A DNA stretch of 64,000 nucleotides from Bradyrhizobium sp. Ec3.3 (GCF_000472925.1 NZ_AXAS01000001.1:62001-126000); one strand, 5' to 3'; positions 1 to 9,033 are shown, numbered from the stretch's first letter. Made by a program: numbers and translations. Notes: generated by a model from the sequence alone, not told the origin.

Positions 1-1
1 G

Positions 2-499
2 CTACTCGGCAAAGACCTTACCCAGATCAACGGTCTCGGCCCCTTCCTCGCGCTAAAGCTCATCGCCGAGTGCGGCGACGACCTCTCCACTTGGCCGAGC
101 GCAAAGCACTTTACGTCCTGGCTCTGCTTGGCGCCGAGCAATAAGATCTCCGGTGGCAAAGTGCTCTCTGCGCGCACACGCCGCTCGGGGAGTCGGGCCG
201 CCGCGCTTCTGCGGCTTGCTGCGGCAACTGTGGGACGAACCGATACCGCGCTGGGCGCCTTCTACAGACGGCTCTCGGCGCGCATCGGCAAGGCCAAAGC
301 TGTGACCGCCACGGCGCGCAAGATCGCAGTGCTGTTCTATAACGCGGTGCAACACGGAATGAACTATGTAGACCCTGGCGCGTCCTCCCACGAGACGCGA
401 TACCGCGCGCGGGTCATTGACAATCTGCGTCGGCGAGCGAAGGCCTTCGGCTTCGTGCTCCAGCCCGCCGGCCCAATCCCCGGCATCGCCGTTTCTTAG
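2..499 (+). CDS. IS110-family transposase, C-terminal part (5' end outside window)
   Basis: An open frame runs in from the left edge and ends with TAG at 497-499, giving about 165 residues. They match the C-terminal IS116/IS110/IS902 transposase domain: a helix-hairpin-helix-like stretch (INGLGPFLALKLIAECGDD) followed by LAPSNKISGGK and a basic tail rich in ARKIAVLFYN-type residues. IS110 enzymes are DEDD-type transposases without classical terminal inverted repeats. The catalytic N-terminal half lies outside the window, so intactness cannot be judged. The frame ends within a few bases of an IS630 fragment, so one element probably landed in, or recombined with, the other. Confidence 0.85.
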   Translation, partial: LLGKDLTQINGLGPFLALKLIAECGDDLSTWPSAKHFTSWLCLAPSNKISGGKVLSARTRRSGSRAAALLRLAAATVGRTDTALGAFYRRLSARIGKAKAVTATARKIAVLFYNAVQHGMNYVDPGASSHETRYRARVIDNLRRRAKAFGFVLQPAGPIPGIAVS

Positions 500-502
500 G
501 AA

Positions 503-1100
503 AGCGTGGCGACTGGCGAACGCGATCGACCCGAGGTCGCGCGGCGGCGAGCCCAGTGGACAAAGTATCAAGGTCGCGTCGAAGCTGAGCGGCTGGTCTT
601 CATCGACGAGACCTGGACCAGGACCGATATGGCGCGCCCTTGCGGGGATGGGCGCCGCACGGGAGCAGACTTCACGCCAAGGTTCCCCACGGTCGCTGGA
701 AGACCATGACCTTCCTGGCGGCCCTGCGCCATGACCGGATCGATGCGCCATGGTTCATCGAGGGCCGATCGACGGCGTGAGCTTTCGCACCTATGTCGAG
801 AAGGTTCTTCTGCCCGTCCTTCGACCCGGCGATATCGTCGTCTTGGATAACCTCGGCAGCCACAGGAGCAAAGCAGTTCGCCAGCTCATCCGTTCGGTCG
901 GCGCCAAACTCTTCTTCCTGCCAAAACACTCACCCGACCTGAACCCGATCGAACAGGTTTTTGCCAAGCTCAAGCACCTGCTCCGCAAAGCTGCCGCACG
1001 AACCGTCGACGCGGTCTGCGCCGCAATCGACCACGCACTCGATGCCTTCACCTCCGAGGAATGCGCGAACTACCTCGAAAATTCAGGCTATCGAACTTAA
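503..1100 (+). pseudogene. IS630-family transposase, 5'-truncated and frameshifted
   Basis: The conserved IS630 DDE core is present but spread over three frames. The first part (to about 640) carries VFIDETWTRTDMA with the first catalytic Asp. A middle stretch (about 641-766) reads GRWKTMTFLAALRHDRIDAPWF. From about 766 a third frame carries VVLDNLGSHRS with the second Asp and SPDLNPIEQVF with the Glu, ending in SGYRT and a stop at 1098-1100. One shift lies near 633-645; the other looks like a missing G at about 766. The N-terminal helix-turn-helix region is absent, its place being taken by the IS110 end. Two shifts argue against one programmed frameshift, so I call it dead. Confidence 0.85.
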
Positions 1101-1350
1101 TGCCATCACGCTTTAGCCCCCAATCTGCGCGGCGAGACAGCCGGCGCACCTCGTCGAAGCGAAGTTCTTCAAATGGTTGGCAGCTCGCGGCCGCAAGCGC
1201 GCGTCTCCGGTAGACCCGTCACGGATCGAGAGCTATGATTTCCTCAATGCGCCTTCCTCTCGATGGCCCCTTCGAAGAAGCATTTGCGCAGTCTATCAAT
1301 CGGCGGCGACCCGACTGGTTTTCTCGTGAGGATCGTTGCAAGCTGACCGA

Positions 1351-1701
1351 TCATAGAAGTAGCCTTTTCCTCGCGGCCAAAAGCATTTCCGGCGGAATCT
1401 TGTGAACGTTGACGATGCGTGCTTTTTCACACTGGAAAGCGGTCCCTGGCACGTCAGGATCATCTTCGACGACGCCCTCGAGTTCAACTTAATAGATTCG
1501 CGGATATTCGTGGTGAGCTGCCCAAATTGCCGCTTGGTCGAATAGCTTCACCACGTAGACGCGATCGTCCCGACGCACATCTGGCGAAACATCGCCATTT
1601 TGCGGTCCGCCGCTCACCGACGGCGGCAAAATATATTCACCTTTCTGCAGGCCGAGGTTGCCAGCATGGAAGTAGTGTCGTGGTTTCTTGCAAGGAAGCA
1701 T
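1351..1701 (-). pseudogene. ADP-ribosyltransferase-like small protein with internal stop
   Basis: Minus strand, from an ATG at 1701 to TGA at 1351. About 66 codons read FHAGNLGLQKGEYILPPS, then RDDRVYV and a DQAAIWAAHHEYPRIY stretch. A TAA at 1489-1491 interrupts it, after which the same frame goes on as VELEGVVEDDPDVPG to the natural-looking end. A single G-to-T-type change (GAA to TAA) would explain the stop. The layout (His-containing start, LPPS, RVYV, then YEVE and DPDxPG) resembles small phage and actinobacterial proteins related to rifampin ADP-ribosyltransferase (Arr). The family assignment is tentative; the coding character on both sides of the stop is clear. Confidence 0.5.
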
Positions 1702-2090
1702 TCCTTGGCAGCGAGACGTCTGCGCTTCCGTTTCCCCATTCTTTCGTTCGTGGCTCCGCCGACCGACTTTCCTCTTCCTCGATTCGAAACATACAGCATT
1801 GGCGAGAACGCCGGTTACGGGACGTTCACCGTTGGCGCGGCCTCGCTTGGTCAAGCAACGCGCTCACTACTGAGAGACCGCCTCCGACGGTCATTGCTGA
1901 CCGCGATAAGAAAATCGGCATCGCGCGATCAGCTTTTCGGCGTCGGTCTCTCGCGTCAAACGCGAGCCGAGTCGCCCCCCGAAGTCGTCCCGCACGAGGT
2001 AAGTGTCTCGCCCAACACCGTCGGGGAACGATGGATGGGGTACGCATGAACAAGATCCTTCCTTGACCTGCGATATAGTGTTCGGTTGAT

Positions 2091-2134
2091 CCCGACGGGA
2101 GTTCGATTCAGAGGCCGGTTCGATTCCCGTCGGG
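2091..2134. repeat. 10-bp inverted repeat flanking GTTCGATTC words
   Basis: CCCGACGGGA (2091-2100) is answered by TCCCGTCGGG (2125-2134), a perfect 10-bp stem around a 24-nt loop. The loop region holds GTTCGATTC twice (2101-2109 and 2119-2127), a T-loop-like word. It is not followed by a T-run. It could be a recombination core or part of a degenerate tRNA/attachment site; function is unknown. Confidence 0.45.
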
Positions 2135-2222
2135 CGATTGTGGAGGCCGGAACGGCATGGGGCGTGCCCGCTACCGTGGAGTCTGCTGCTTTATTTTTAC
2201 CAGCTGACACCGCGCGTCATCT

Positions 2223-2244
2223 TGTTGGTATTTCTGTTGGTATT
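2223..2244 (+). repeat. Tandem TGTTGGTATT motif
   Basis: TGTTGGTATT occurs twice with a 12-bp period (2223-2232 and 2235-2244). A related pair with C in place of T, TGTCGGTA, lies about 210 bp away. Short tandem repeats of this kind are typical of integrase arm-type binding sites near tRNA-anchored islands, but no integrase is visible in the window. Confidence 0.4.
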
Positions 2245-2434
2245 GGCAGCAATCGATGATAAAAACCACTTTGAATTCAAATTGTTATGGTATTAAGCGA
2301 TTATCGGCCAGGGGCACCAAGATGAAAACATCAATAATAACAATAACTTAAGCCAATGGTTCGATTCCAGATTTTCGGGAAAATTTTTGCGGCGCATTGA
2401 AAACATGCGTAAAAATTCGGTCCAGCCGTGCGAG

Positions 2435-2460
2435 TTGTCGGTATTTTTGTCGGTAGTTGG
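2435..2460 (+). repeat. Tandem TGTCGGTA motif, relative of the 2223 repeat
   Basis: TTGTCGGTATTTTTGTCGGT is the same 12-bp-period arrangement as at 2223-2244 with T-to-C changes. A GGTTCGATTCC word lies between the two copies, near 2358. The parallel makes a diverged duplicated attachment region possible. Confidence 0.35.
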
Positions 2461-3157
2461 GAGAACAACCGTTCGCGGCGAATTTCGTTATTCCGAATGA
2501 ATTGAGCAGATGACGCGTAAGCACGATTGCGCGTGCGCTAACCCCCAAGCAGCGACGGCAGGTTCGATTTCGGAATCTCTGAACCGCGGTATTCGCGCTT
2601 GGCGTGATCTACCTAGGCGGCTTTCAGCTTGCTGATCGCCGGGTCGGCGAACCCGGCGGCGCGTATGGAAAGTCCGCTTCGCTAGCTGCCACCGCGACGC
2701 TGCAACGGTCCCACCGCCCGTCGGCAGCGGGACGTTGCCTGTTGTTCGATCTGGCGAGGTCACTTCCCCGCCATCTTGGCGGCGAGCGGCTTACTCATGA
2801 CGGCATGTAGTCTCTAGCGAAAGCATCCTCCGAACCGACGGCGAAGAACTACGGCTTGTGCGAAGAATTCACGCAGTATCGCGAAATTCTTCGGTAGTTT
2901 GACGGTAGATTCGAACAATCGGATCCAGGGGTGAGTTGTAGCGAAGCGTGGCGGAGAGAGTGTCAGTCAACTCCCGTTGAACGATCGATCATTTTCGCCC
3001 TGCCTGGGCCAAAACCCACCATTTGAGCTACGGCCGGAAAATAGGGTATCGCTATGCGCAACCATGCAGTGGATAGGTCGGGGGTTCAAGTCAACGCCGC
3101 TTTTCCGGATCCGCGTAAACTCGATTTTCAGGGTAGAGGCGCTCGACCAGAGCGCGC

Positions 3158-3367
3158 CTACAGCCCGAGGTCACTCAGCGACGGATAGTCGTCCGGCCTT
3201 CGCCCCAACGGCCAGTGGTACTTGCGATCGGCCTCACGGATCCGGGCGTAGTTTATGCTGGCGACGCGGCGGCGCATCAGGCCGCGCGCATCAAACTCCC
3301 AAAGCTCGTTGCCGTAGGACCGAAACCAGGTGCCGCTGTCGTCATGAAATTCATAGCGCAGCCATCG
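3158..3367 (-). pseudogene. DUF1348 (NTF2-like) protein, C-terminal remnant
   Basis: About 69 residues on the minus strand end at TAG 3158-3160 and read [20 protein letters not shown], then [15 protein letters not shown], then [10 protein letters not shown] and SDLGL. This is the characteristic C-terminal half of DUF1348/NTF2-superfamily proteins (normally about 150 residues). The N-terminal half is missing: upstream of residue R the frame runs into unrelated sequence and then the end of the hydroxylase gene at 3405. It sits at the 3' end of the meta-cleavage operon and is presumably the stump left by a deletion. Confidence 0.7.
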
Positions 3368-3404
3368 AGACCCCAGCCTAGAGTGGCCGGCCGCCAGCGG
3401 TCGG

Positions 3405-5015
3405 CTACGCCATCGCGGTGGTAGCTAACGGTGCCTCGCTCGCTGAAAAATGCAAATCGAGCGATGCGCTCATCGCGTCTAAGTCGGACACCTGTCTCGC
3501 GATGGCGAATACGTAGTGGTCTGGACGGACCAAAGCGGCAATTAGTTTATGATCGCGCATCCAGGCGCCGAGCAGACCGTCGGTTTCAACAATCGTCCAT
3601 GCTCCGGGTCCGCGCTGGCAAGAGCGCTCCCCTTCGGCCAGGCAAAGTATTTTGCCCTCGATTGCACCCAGCTTTTGGCATAGTTCGACGGGGATATGAT
3701 GCAAGTCGGCGCTTGGCGCCATGATCAGGCGGAACGAATTCCCGAACTGATCGTCTAGCAATGTAATGCCGAACTCGCTGGCGATTCGTGGCTGAGGAAA
3801 GCGCGCGCCCACCGGAGGTCCCTGCTCCGAGCAAAGCGCTCCGTGAACCAGGCCCGGAATGAGGCTTTGGCGATACTGGACCGCTGGCGGATCGCCCTTC
3901 TCGCTCAGCATCTGTGCGTCACGTTGTGCCGCTTTTTCCGGATCGAGCTCACAGATGATGCGGCCGAGCATCTTGGCGGTTTCCGTCGTGGTCCTGACAT
4001 GCGGACGCCGCTCGTGCTGATAGCTGTCGAGGAGCGCGGCGGTCGACCTCTCTCTGAGCACCAATTCGAGCTTCCATGCGAGATTCGCCGCATCCCGGAT
4101 TCCCTGGCACATCCCCTGGGCCATAAAAGGGGGGGTCATGTGTGCGGCATCTCCAGCCAGAAGCACGCGATCACGGCGCCACTCGTTGGCGACCAACGCA
4201 TGGAACACGTACGTAGCGGCGCGCCAAAGCTCACCGTCCTCAGGTGTCATCCATCGCCCGAGCAGGCGCCAGATGGTCTCCTCACGGTTCATCTCCTCCG
4301 CGGTTTCACCAGGAAGCAGCATGAACTCCCAGCGGCGGTGATTGCCGGATCCCACGACATACGTCGTCGGGCGCTGCGGATCGCAGTATTGAACGATCCC
4401 TTGCGGCAACTTGGCGACCCCGCTTTCGTTGACGAGGACGTCCACCACAAGCCACGGCTCGTCAAAATCGAGCGACTCAAGAGCACCGCCAATCAGCTTG
4501 CGGACGAGACTCCCGCCGCCGTCGCATCCAACGACATAGCGAGCTCGCAGTTTCTGCCGCTCTCCTCCTCGATCCAGAATAGCCAGCTCAACATGATCGC
4601 CGTGTTGCGTGAGATTCTCCAGTGCAGTGCCAAGTTGAATGTCTACGCAGCGAATCTCGGCGAGCGCCTGGCGAAGAGCTCGCTCGAAAGGCGGTTGCTT
4701 GAACATGAATCCCGGCTGCCATCCCTGCGGATAGGGTGGCGGCAGGGACTCATAGCAGGCGATCAGCTTGCCGCCGACACCGCGGTATTCGGTCCGGGGA
4801 TATGCGACGACATAGGGATGAACGTCCTCAGCCAGACCGAGGTTCTGTACAATCCGCATAACTTCGTGATCGAAAGATATTGCGCGGGGCAGCGCAAAAA
4901 TATCATCGGCTTTGTCTAGAACGATGGTTGAGATACCTTGCCGTCCCAACAATGCCGAAAGAACGGCGCCGACCGGCCCCAAGCCGACAACAGCGACATC
5001 GACAATTTCGGACAT
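3405..5015 (-). CDS. MhpA-like FAD-dependent aromatic hydroxylase
   Basis: 536 residues from ATG at 5015 ([16 protein letters not shown]). It has the class A flavoprotein hydroxylase signature set: GxGxxG at residues 11-16, the DG motif ([16 protein letters not shown], about residue 170) and the GD motif ([19 protein letters not shown], about residue 295), followed by the thioredoxin-like C-terminal part of the phenol hydroxylase/MhpA group. Such enzymes use NAD(P)H and O2 to ortho-hydroxylate phenolic substrates to catechols. It is the last intact gene of the operon starting at 7969, consistent with supplying the catechol to the extradiol dioxygenase. The open frame extends upstream to 5345 but that part is antisense to the neighbouring dehydrogenase. 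The substrate cannot be read from sequence. Confidence 0.85.
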   Translation of the reverse strand: MSEIVDVAVVGLGPVGAVLSALLGRQGISTIVLDKADDIFALPRAISFDHEVMRIVQNLGLAEDVHPYVVAYPRTEYRGVGGKLIACYESLPPPYPQGWQPGFMFKQPPFERALRQALAEIRCVDIQLGTALENLTQHGDHVELAILDRGGERQKLRARYVVGCDGGGSLVRKLIGGALESLDFDEPWLVVDVLVNESGVAKLPQGIVQYCDPQRPTTYVVGSGNHRRWEFMLLPGETAEEMNREETIWRLLGRWMTPEDGELWRAATYVFHALVANEWRRDRVLLAGDAAHMTPPFMAQGMCQGIRDAANLAWKLELVLRERSTAALLDSYQHERRPHVRTTTETAKMLGRIICELDPEKAAQRDAQMLSEKGDPPAVQYRQSLIPGLVHGALCSEQGPPVGARFPQPRIASEFGITLLDDQFGNSFRLIMAPSADLHHIPVELCQKLGAIEGKILCLAEGERSCQRGPGAWTIVETDGLLGAWMRDHKLIAALVRPDHYVFAIARQVSDLDAMSASLDLHFSASEAPLATTAMA

Positions 5016-5073
5016 TCCTGTCTCCGCCCTCGATAGCACGCGCCAAAGGAATTCAGCGCGCTTCCCCGATGAA

Positions 5074-6123
5074 TTAACCGACACCTGCTGGGGCCGGCAC
5101 ATTGAGTTTGCTGGCGAGCGCCAACAGCCGTTTGAGCGTGCCTTGCGCGATCGGAATACCGTCCCGAAAACGCTTCCTGCTCTCTTCGAAACCGCGTTCG
5201 CCCGGCAGATAGACCTCATCGACCCCTTCCGCAGGCGGCAAGCCCTTGATTGCGCTGCGCAGCCTATCGACGTCCGCGGTGAAGTCGCTCCCAAACGCCG
5301 CTGGGTCGAGCGCGGCGACGAGACCGTTTCCACCAGGATCGCCATCCTGTGAGAGTGCGACGGAAATCAGCGGATTCCCAACGAGCACGCTTGCGAGGAC
5401 TTCGATCATTAGAGAAAGCCCGGACCCCTTCGGACCGGCCATCGGCAGGACTGATTTGACCTTTCGCGGATCGGAGGTTTCCATGCCATGCTCATCGACT
5501 GCCCATCCCGGAGACAGCGACCGGCCAGCATCCTTTGCCGCCATGACTTTTCCGATCGCAACAGCCGCTGTTGACATGTCCAGGAGGAAAGGAAGTTGCG
5601 GATCGCTGGTCGGCGCAGCGATCGCGATTGGATTTGTCGACACCCCATCTGCGCGAGATCCATGATAGATCATGAGCGGCTTGGAGGCAGTCATCGCGAT
5701 CCCGATCAAGCCCGCTTGCGCGACCTGTTGCGCATAGTACCCGATCGCTCCTGCGTGCGTGATGGAACGAACCGCGCACCAACCTAGACCGTGAGCTCTC
5801 GCGAGCTCGCCGGCAGAACGCGCAGCAATATTCATTCCCACAGCGCCAGGTGCGTTTTGCGCGTCGACCACGGCAACCGCTCCCTTCGCAAAAACTTGTG
5901 TCGGCGAGGCAGCGGGATTGATCAGGCCGAGTTCGATCATCTCGACATAGCGGGGAATGCGCAGGACCCCGTGCGAGTCCGCGCCTCGCGTATTGGCCCA
6001 GACAAGCATCGCAGCCGTCTGTTCGGCATGATCCGCTGTAAGACCACCCGCGTGAAGCAGGCCCGTCGCAAATTTCCTTAAGTCGGCTTCGCCGATCACG
6101 CTGGTATCCGAAGCGCCCGCCAT
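5074..6123 (-). CDS. Ldh family (malate/L-lactate/ureidoglycolate) dehydrogenase
   Basis: 349 residues of the type-2 malate/L-lactate dehydrogenase fold, which is not Rossmann-type. Visible family marks are NTRGADSHGVLRIPRYVEM with the conserved Ser-His (about residues 49-51), the SITHAGAIGYYAQQVAQAGLIG nucleotide/substrate region, STNPIAIAAPT, and MAGPKGSGLSLMIEVLASVL. These enzymes oxidise or reduce 2-hydroxy/2-oxo acids with NAD(P). It starts 2 bp after the hydrolase stop, so the two are co-translated. In a ring-cleavage operon it could act on an oxo- or hydroxy-acid product; the exact substrate is open. Confidence 0.85.
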   Translation of the reverse strand: MAGASDTSVIGEADLRKFATGLLHAGGLTADHAEQTAAMLVWANTRGADSHGVLRIPRYVEMIELGLINPAASPTQVFAKGAVAVVDAQNAPGAVGMNIAARSAGELARAHGLGWCAVRSITHAGAIGYYAQQVAQAGLIGIAMTASKPLMIYHGSRADGVSTNPIAIAAPTSDPQLPFLLDMSTAAVAIGKVMAAKDAGRSLSPGWAVDEHGMETSDPRKVKSVLPMAGPKGSGLSLMIEVLASVLVGNPLISVALSQDGDPGGNGLVAALDPAAFGSDFTADVDRLRSAIKGLPPAEGVDEVYLPGERGFEESRKRFRDGIPIAQGTLKRLLALASKLNVPAPAGVG

Positions 6124-6125
6124 CC

Positions 6126-7007
6126 TCAGGCACCGAGGGGGGTCGGAAAAAACTTGTCGAGCCAGCCCTTGAGAATGGCTTTCGTGCGGGGCGCATCTTC
6201 CTTGGCGAGCGGAAAGTGCGACGTGCCGGTGATCAGGACCAGCTCTGCCGGTTGCCCTGCCCTTTCAAACATGCGGAGGGACTGCTCCGTCGGAGTAATG
6301 GTATCGTTAGCGGTGTGCAGAAACAGGATCGGACGGGGGGCAATGTTCCCGACCACCTCATCGGCGCGGAAATTGTACATGCTCCAGGCGGTTTCGACCG
6401 GTATCTCCATGATCGCCTTGGGCGAGAGGTTCTTGCGCAGATGCTCCGGAATCGGGACCGCATCGAAGCGTGAGATCCACATGCTCTTGCCGGTTTCCTG
6501 CTTCTGTTTCTTCCCCTGCTCCAGCAGCGACGTGAACTTGGCCCATGCCTCCGGGGTAGGATGCTGACCACGGAACTTGCGTTCACCGTTCCCCCAACCG
6601 CACGACGAGATGACACAAGCGAAGCGATCGTCCACACCGGCCGTGTAGACCGCAACCGCCGCACCGAAGCTGTGCCCGACGACGCCGATCCGCTTCGGAT
6701 CAATCTCTTCGCGCTGGGCCAGAAACGTCAGCGCATTCTTGGTGTCTGCCACCTGGTCAAAGCAACGCACCTGTGCGCGCTCGCCTTCACTCTCTCCACA
6801 ACAACGAAAATCGAAACGAAGGGCGGCATAGCCCATTTGCTCGAGCAAATTGGCCTGAATTTCAGCGTGCGACTCGTCCTTGGACCCGACAAATCCGTGC
6901 AGCACAATGAAGGCTGGGAGCCGCTGGCCGGGCTTTCGCCCCTCGGGCACATGCAGCACGGCGGAAAGCTTGAGGCCGTCAGAATGGAACGAGAGCTTCT
7001 CTTGCAT
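6126..7007 (-). CDS. Alpha/beta-fold hydrolase
   Basis: 293 residues. The oxyanion loop is VLHGFVGSKDE (about residue 36), the nucleophile elbow is VVGHSFGAAVAV (Ser near residue 118), and the likely catalytic His lies in GTSHFPLAKED near the C-terminus. The sequence is closer to the prolyl-oligopeptidase/esterase-like hydrolases (RFDFRCCGESEGE) than to classical MhpC. It lies between the extradiol dioxygenase and the Ldh dehydrogenase in one minus-strand operon, so hydrolysis of a ring-cleavage product or of an ester-linked substrate is a reasonable guess. Confidence 0.8.
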   Translation of the reverse strand: MQEKLSFHSDGLKLSAVLHVPEGRKPGQRLPAFIVLHGFVGSKDESHAEIQANLLEQMGYAALRFDFRCCGESEGERAQVRCFDQVADTKNALTFLAQREEIDPKRIGVVGHSFGAAVAVYTAGVDDRFACVISSCGWGNGERKFRGQHPTPEAWAKFTSLLEQGKKQKQETGKSMWISRFDAVPIPEHLRKNLSPKAIMEIPVETAWSMYNFRADEVVGNIAPRPILFLHTANDTITPTEQSLRMFERAGQPAELVLITGTSHFPLAKEDAPRTKAILKGWLDKFFPTPLGA

Positions 7008-7066
7008 GATTCATGTCTCTGGTATGGTCTTTAAACGGCCCGTCGCATGCCGGCGGAATGCCAGCA

Positions 7067-7969
7067 TCAATTGACGGCAGCGAACGGGAAGTGAAACTGG
7101 CGCCATTCCAGCGGCGACGGCGTGCCCCAGACATTCATCGCGCGCACATTGCCCGGTCGCTCGAGATTGGTGATCGTGTTGGGCTTGAAGGTTGCATCGT
7201 CTGCAATGAGCGCCATCGAGCCGGAACACTCGATCATGGCGCCGCTGGCATCCGTGTAATAGGCGTAGGTGTTGTCACCGGGGCGGTGGCGGCCCGGCCC
7301 CCACAGCATCTGCTTGTCGAAGCGATCGAGCAGGTCGCCAAGCTTGAGATAATCGGTGAAATCCCTGAACTCGAACGAGTAATGATGCAAGCCGACCTTG
7401 CCGCGCACGACGCCAATGATGTGATGCTGGCGATTGCCACCATACATCCAGGTCAGGCTGTCGTCGGCCATCCGCTCCGAGACGCGAAGCCCGCCAATGG
7501 CCTCGAGTTGCCGACATGTGGCAACGGGATCCGGTGAGGTCAGGTTGAGATGATCCATGCGGGTCGGCCCGACGCCGTGGGTCGGATAGCGACGACCATA
7601 GATGTTGTCGTGCGCAGGCGTGTGGACCTCGAAGCGCAAACCCTCCGGCGTCGCAAACGAGACACCGGCGGCGAAGCAGGAAAGGCTCGGCTGGCGCGAC
7701 AGGATGCGGCACCCGGCGCTCTCGATGCGGGATTCGACCTCGCGCAAAGCGTCGGTGGTCAAAACCTCCAGCCCGATGGTGTGAGCCGAGTTCTCGTCCG
7801 AGCGCAGCAGCACCAATTCCGCGGCGCGACCGTTCGAACTCAGCCAGGTCTCGCGCGCGTCGGAATGCGTCACGTGCAGGCCAAGGATCTCCGTGGCGTC
7901 CCGCACGACGGCGTCGGTTGCCGTGGTGTTGATCTTGACGTGTCCGACGGCGTGCACAATCGGTGGCAT
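7067..7969 (-). CDS. VOC-superfamily extradiol ring-cleavage dioxygenase
   Basis: 300 residues from the ATG at 7969, which has GGGAGG five bases upstream; an in-frame start at 7993 lacks such a site. Two VOC (glyoxalase/bleomycin-type) modules are visible. The second contains the expected Fe(II) ligands: His in TRMDHLNLTSPD, His in GLHHYSFEFRDF, and Glu in GAMIECSGS. Family members cleave catechols next to the diol (meta-cleavage). It is the first gene of the operon 7969-3405 and is preceded by two TTTCGA-type boxes. The divergent GntR gene is the likely regulator. Confidence 0.85.
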   Translation of the reverse strand: MPPIVHAVGHVKINTTATDAVVRDATEILGLHVTHSDARETWLSSNGRAAELVLLRSDENSAHTIGLEVLTTDALREVESRIESAGCRILSRQPSLSCFAAGVSFATPEGLRFEVHTPAHDNIYGRRYPTHGVGPTRMDHLNLTSPDPVATCRQLEAIGGLRVSERMADDSLTWMYGGNRQHHIIGVVRGKVGLHHYSFEFRDFTDYLKLGDLLDRFDKQMLWGPGRHRPGDNTYAYYTDASGAMIECSGSMALIADDATFKPNTITNLERPGNVRAMNVWGTPSPLEWRQFHFPFAAVN

Positions 7970-8030
7970 GTGGGCCTCCCAAGCTTCTCCCATTGGACGT
8001 CAGGTATCCTATCCGAGAGCAGCCATCAAC

Positions 8031-8060
8031 TATTTTCGATAAAATAAATTATTTTCGAAA
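8031..8060. promoter_or_regulatory. Paired TTTCGAAA-type operator, dioxygenase promoter
   Basis: ATTTTCGATA (8032-8041) and ATTTTCGAAA (8051-8060), CG centres 19 bp apart, 60-90 bp upstream of the dioxygenase start at 7969. The same palindrome recurs at the gntR, dehydrogenase, FAH and binding-protein promoters, so this is a candidate binding site for the GntR protein encoded next door. Confidence 0.6.
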
Positions 8061-8168
8061 TTTTATCCAAAGGCCGCGCCGGTATCCTTTAGCAACCTTC
8101 GCCACATATTCGGGTGCATGTGCTTCGGCGTTGATATCTGGCCGCGTGGCCTGTCTATCGTTTGATCT

Positions 8169-8180
8169 ATTTTCGAAAAT
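8169..8180. promoter_or_regulatory. ATTTTCGAAAAT palindrome upstream of gntR
   Basis: Perfect 12-bp palindrome 45 bp before the GntR start at 8225. It has no clear partner at 19 bp, unlike the other four sites. Its place suggests autoregulation. Confidence 0.55.
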
Positions 8181-8224
8181 CTATCATACTGACTTCGTTA
8201 TGCAATTCGTCAGGACCGTCCGGG

Positions 8225-8953
8225 ATGCCCGAGAAGCTCAAGCCAGCAGGTGAAACGCGCGCTGCCGATGTGCTGCATCGGATGCGAGCCGATATCATCA
8301 ATTGCACGCTCAAACCGGGCATGAAGCTCAAGTTCGAGTCGCTGCGCGAGATGTATGAAGTGAGCTTCTCGACACTGCGGGAGGCACTTTCGCGTCTCGT
8401 CGCCGAAGGGCTGGTTGTCGCAGAAGACCAGCGCGGCTTCATCGTGGCGCCGGTTTCGATCGACGACCTGAACGACCTGACCGACGTGCGGGTTCTGATC
8501 GAGCGTGAATGTCTGACCCTTGCGATCAAGCGCGGCGACGACGCCTGGGAGGCCACCATCATTGGCGCGTTCCATCGTATGGATCGCCTCCAGGAGCGGC
8601 TCGGCCTCAAGTATTACCTCTCGGAAGAATGGACCAAGCTGCACGGCGACTTCCACTTCTCGCTCGTCGTCGCGTGCCAGTCCCCGAATTTGCTCGAGAT
8701 CCGGCAGAAGTTGTTCGAGCGGGCACATCGTTATCGGCGGATGTCATCCCAGTTCCGCACCAAGTGGCGAGCGAAGGACGTCGAGCACAAGATGATCATG
8801 GAAGCGGTCATCGCGCGTGATCCGACCAAAGCCGGAAAACTGATCGAACGCCATATCCGCGAGACGACCGCCAACGTCGTCAAATACGCAGGCCATCTCT
8901 TCGAAGCTCCCGACGAAGAACCGCGTAGCCGGGCTGTCCGCGTTTCGGCATAA
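8225..8953 (+). CDS. GntR-family (FCD/FadR-type) transcriptional regulator
   Basis: 242 residues from ATG at 8225 (MPEKLKPAGETRAADVLHRM); the frame is open back to 8162 but that part covers the palindromic operator. The N-terminal winged helix is clear (LKPGMKLKFESLREMYEVSFSTLREALSRLVAEGLV), followed by an all-helical FCD ligand-binding domain with the metal-binding Asp/His pattern (DVRVLIERECL, LHGDFHFSLV, HKMIMEAVIARD, IERHIRETTANVV). FCD regulators usually sense organic acids and act as repressors released by ligand. It is divergent from the meta-cleavage operon, and the paired TTTCGAAA boxes nearby are its presumed sites. Confidence 0.88.
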   Translation: MPEKLKPAGETRAADVLHRMRADIINCTLKPGMKLKFESLREMYEVSFSTLREALSRLVAEGLVVAEDQRGFIVAPVSIDDLNDLTDVRVLIERECLTLAIKRGDDAWEATIIGAFHRMDRLQERLGLKYYLSEEWTKLHGDFHFSLVVACQSPNLLEIRQKLFERAHRYRRMSSQFRTKWRAKDVEHKMIMEAVIARDPTKAGKLIERHIRETTANVVKYAGHLFEAPDEEPRSRAVRVSA

Positions 8954-9033
8954 GCCGAGATCATCTCCCTGTTCTTCGACTGGTCTCGTGGCTGCGATCA
9001 AGATCGCGGCCCGCAACCATGCGCCAAAATGTA

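Larger units (their letters stand above)
1702..3157. other. Gene-poor junction region with repeats
   Basis: No convincing gene in either orientation. It contains a 10-bp inverted repeat (2091-2134), two similar TGT(T/C)GGTA tandem motifs (2223-2244 and 2435-2460) and short tRNA-like words such as GGTTCGATTCC, none of which folds into a full tRNA. It sits between mobile-element debris and the catabolic genes, so it may be an old integration boundary. Open frames here look like shadows without recognisable domains. Confidence 0.5.

Noticed and set aside
2101..2370. tRNA-like words (GGTTCGATTCC, GTTCGATTC)
   Set aside because: They look like T-loops, but acceptor, D-arm and anticodon stems cannot be found around them. 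Not annotated as tRNA.
3008..3100. Possible tRNA fragment (GGCCGTAGCTCAAATGG on the minus strand, GGGGGTTCAAGTC on the plus strand)
   Set aside because: The two parts are on opposite strands and do not combine into a cloverleaf.
5016..5345. N-terminal extension of the FAD hydroxylase open frame
   Set aside because: This part is antisense-type sequence over the dehydrogenase gene; the Rossmann start at [16 protein letters not shown] is the natural N-terminus.
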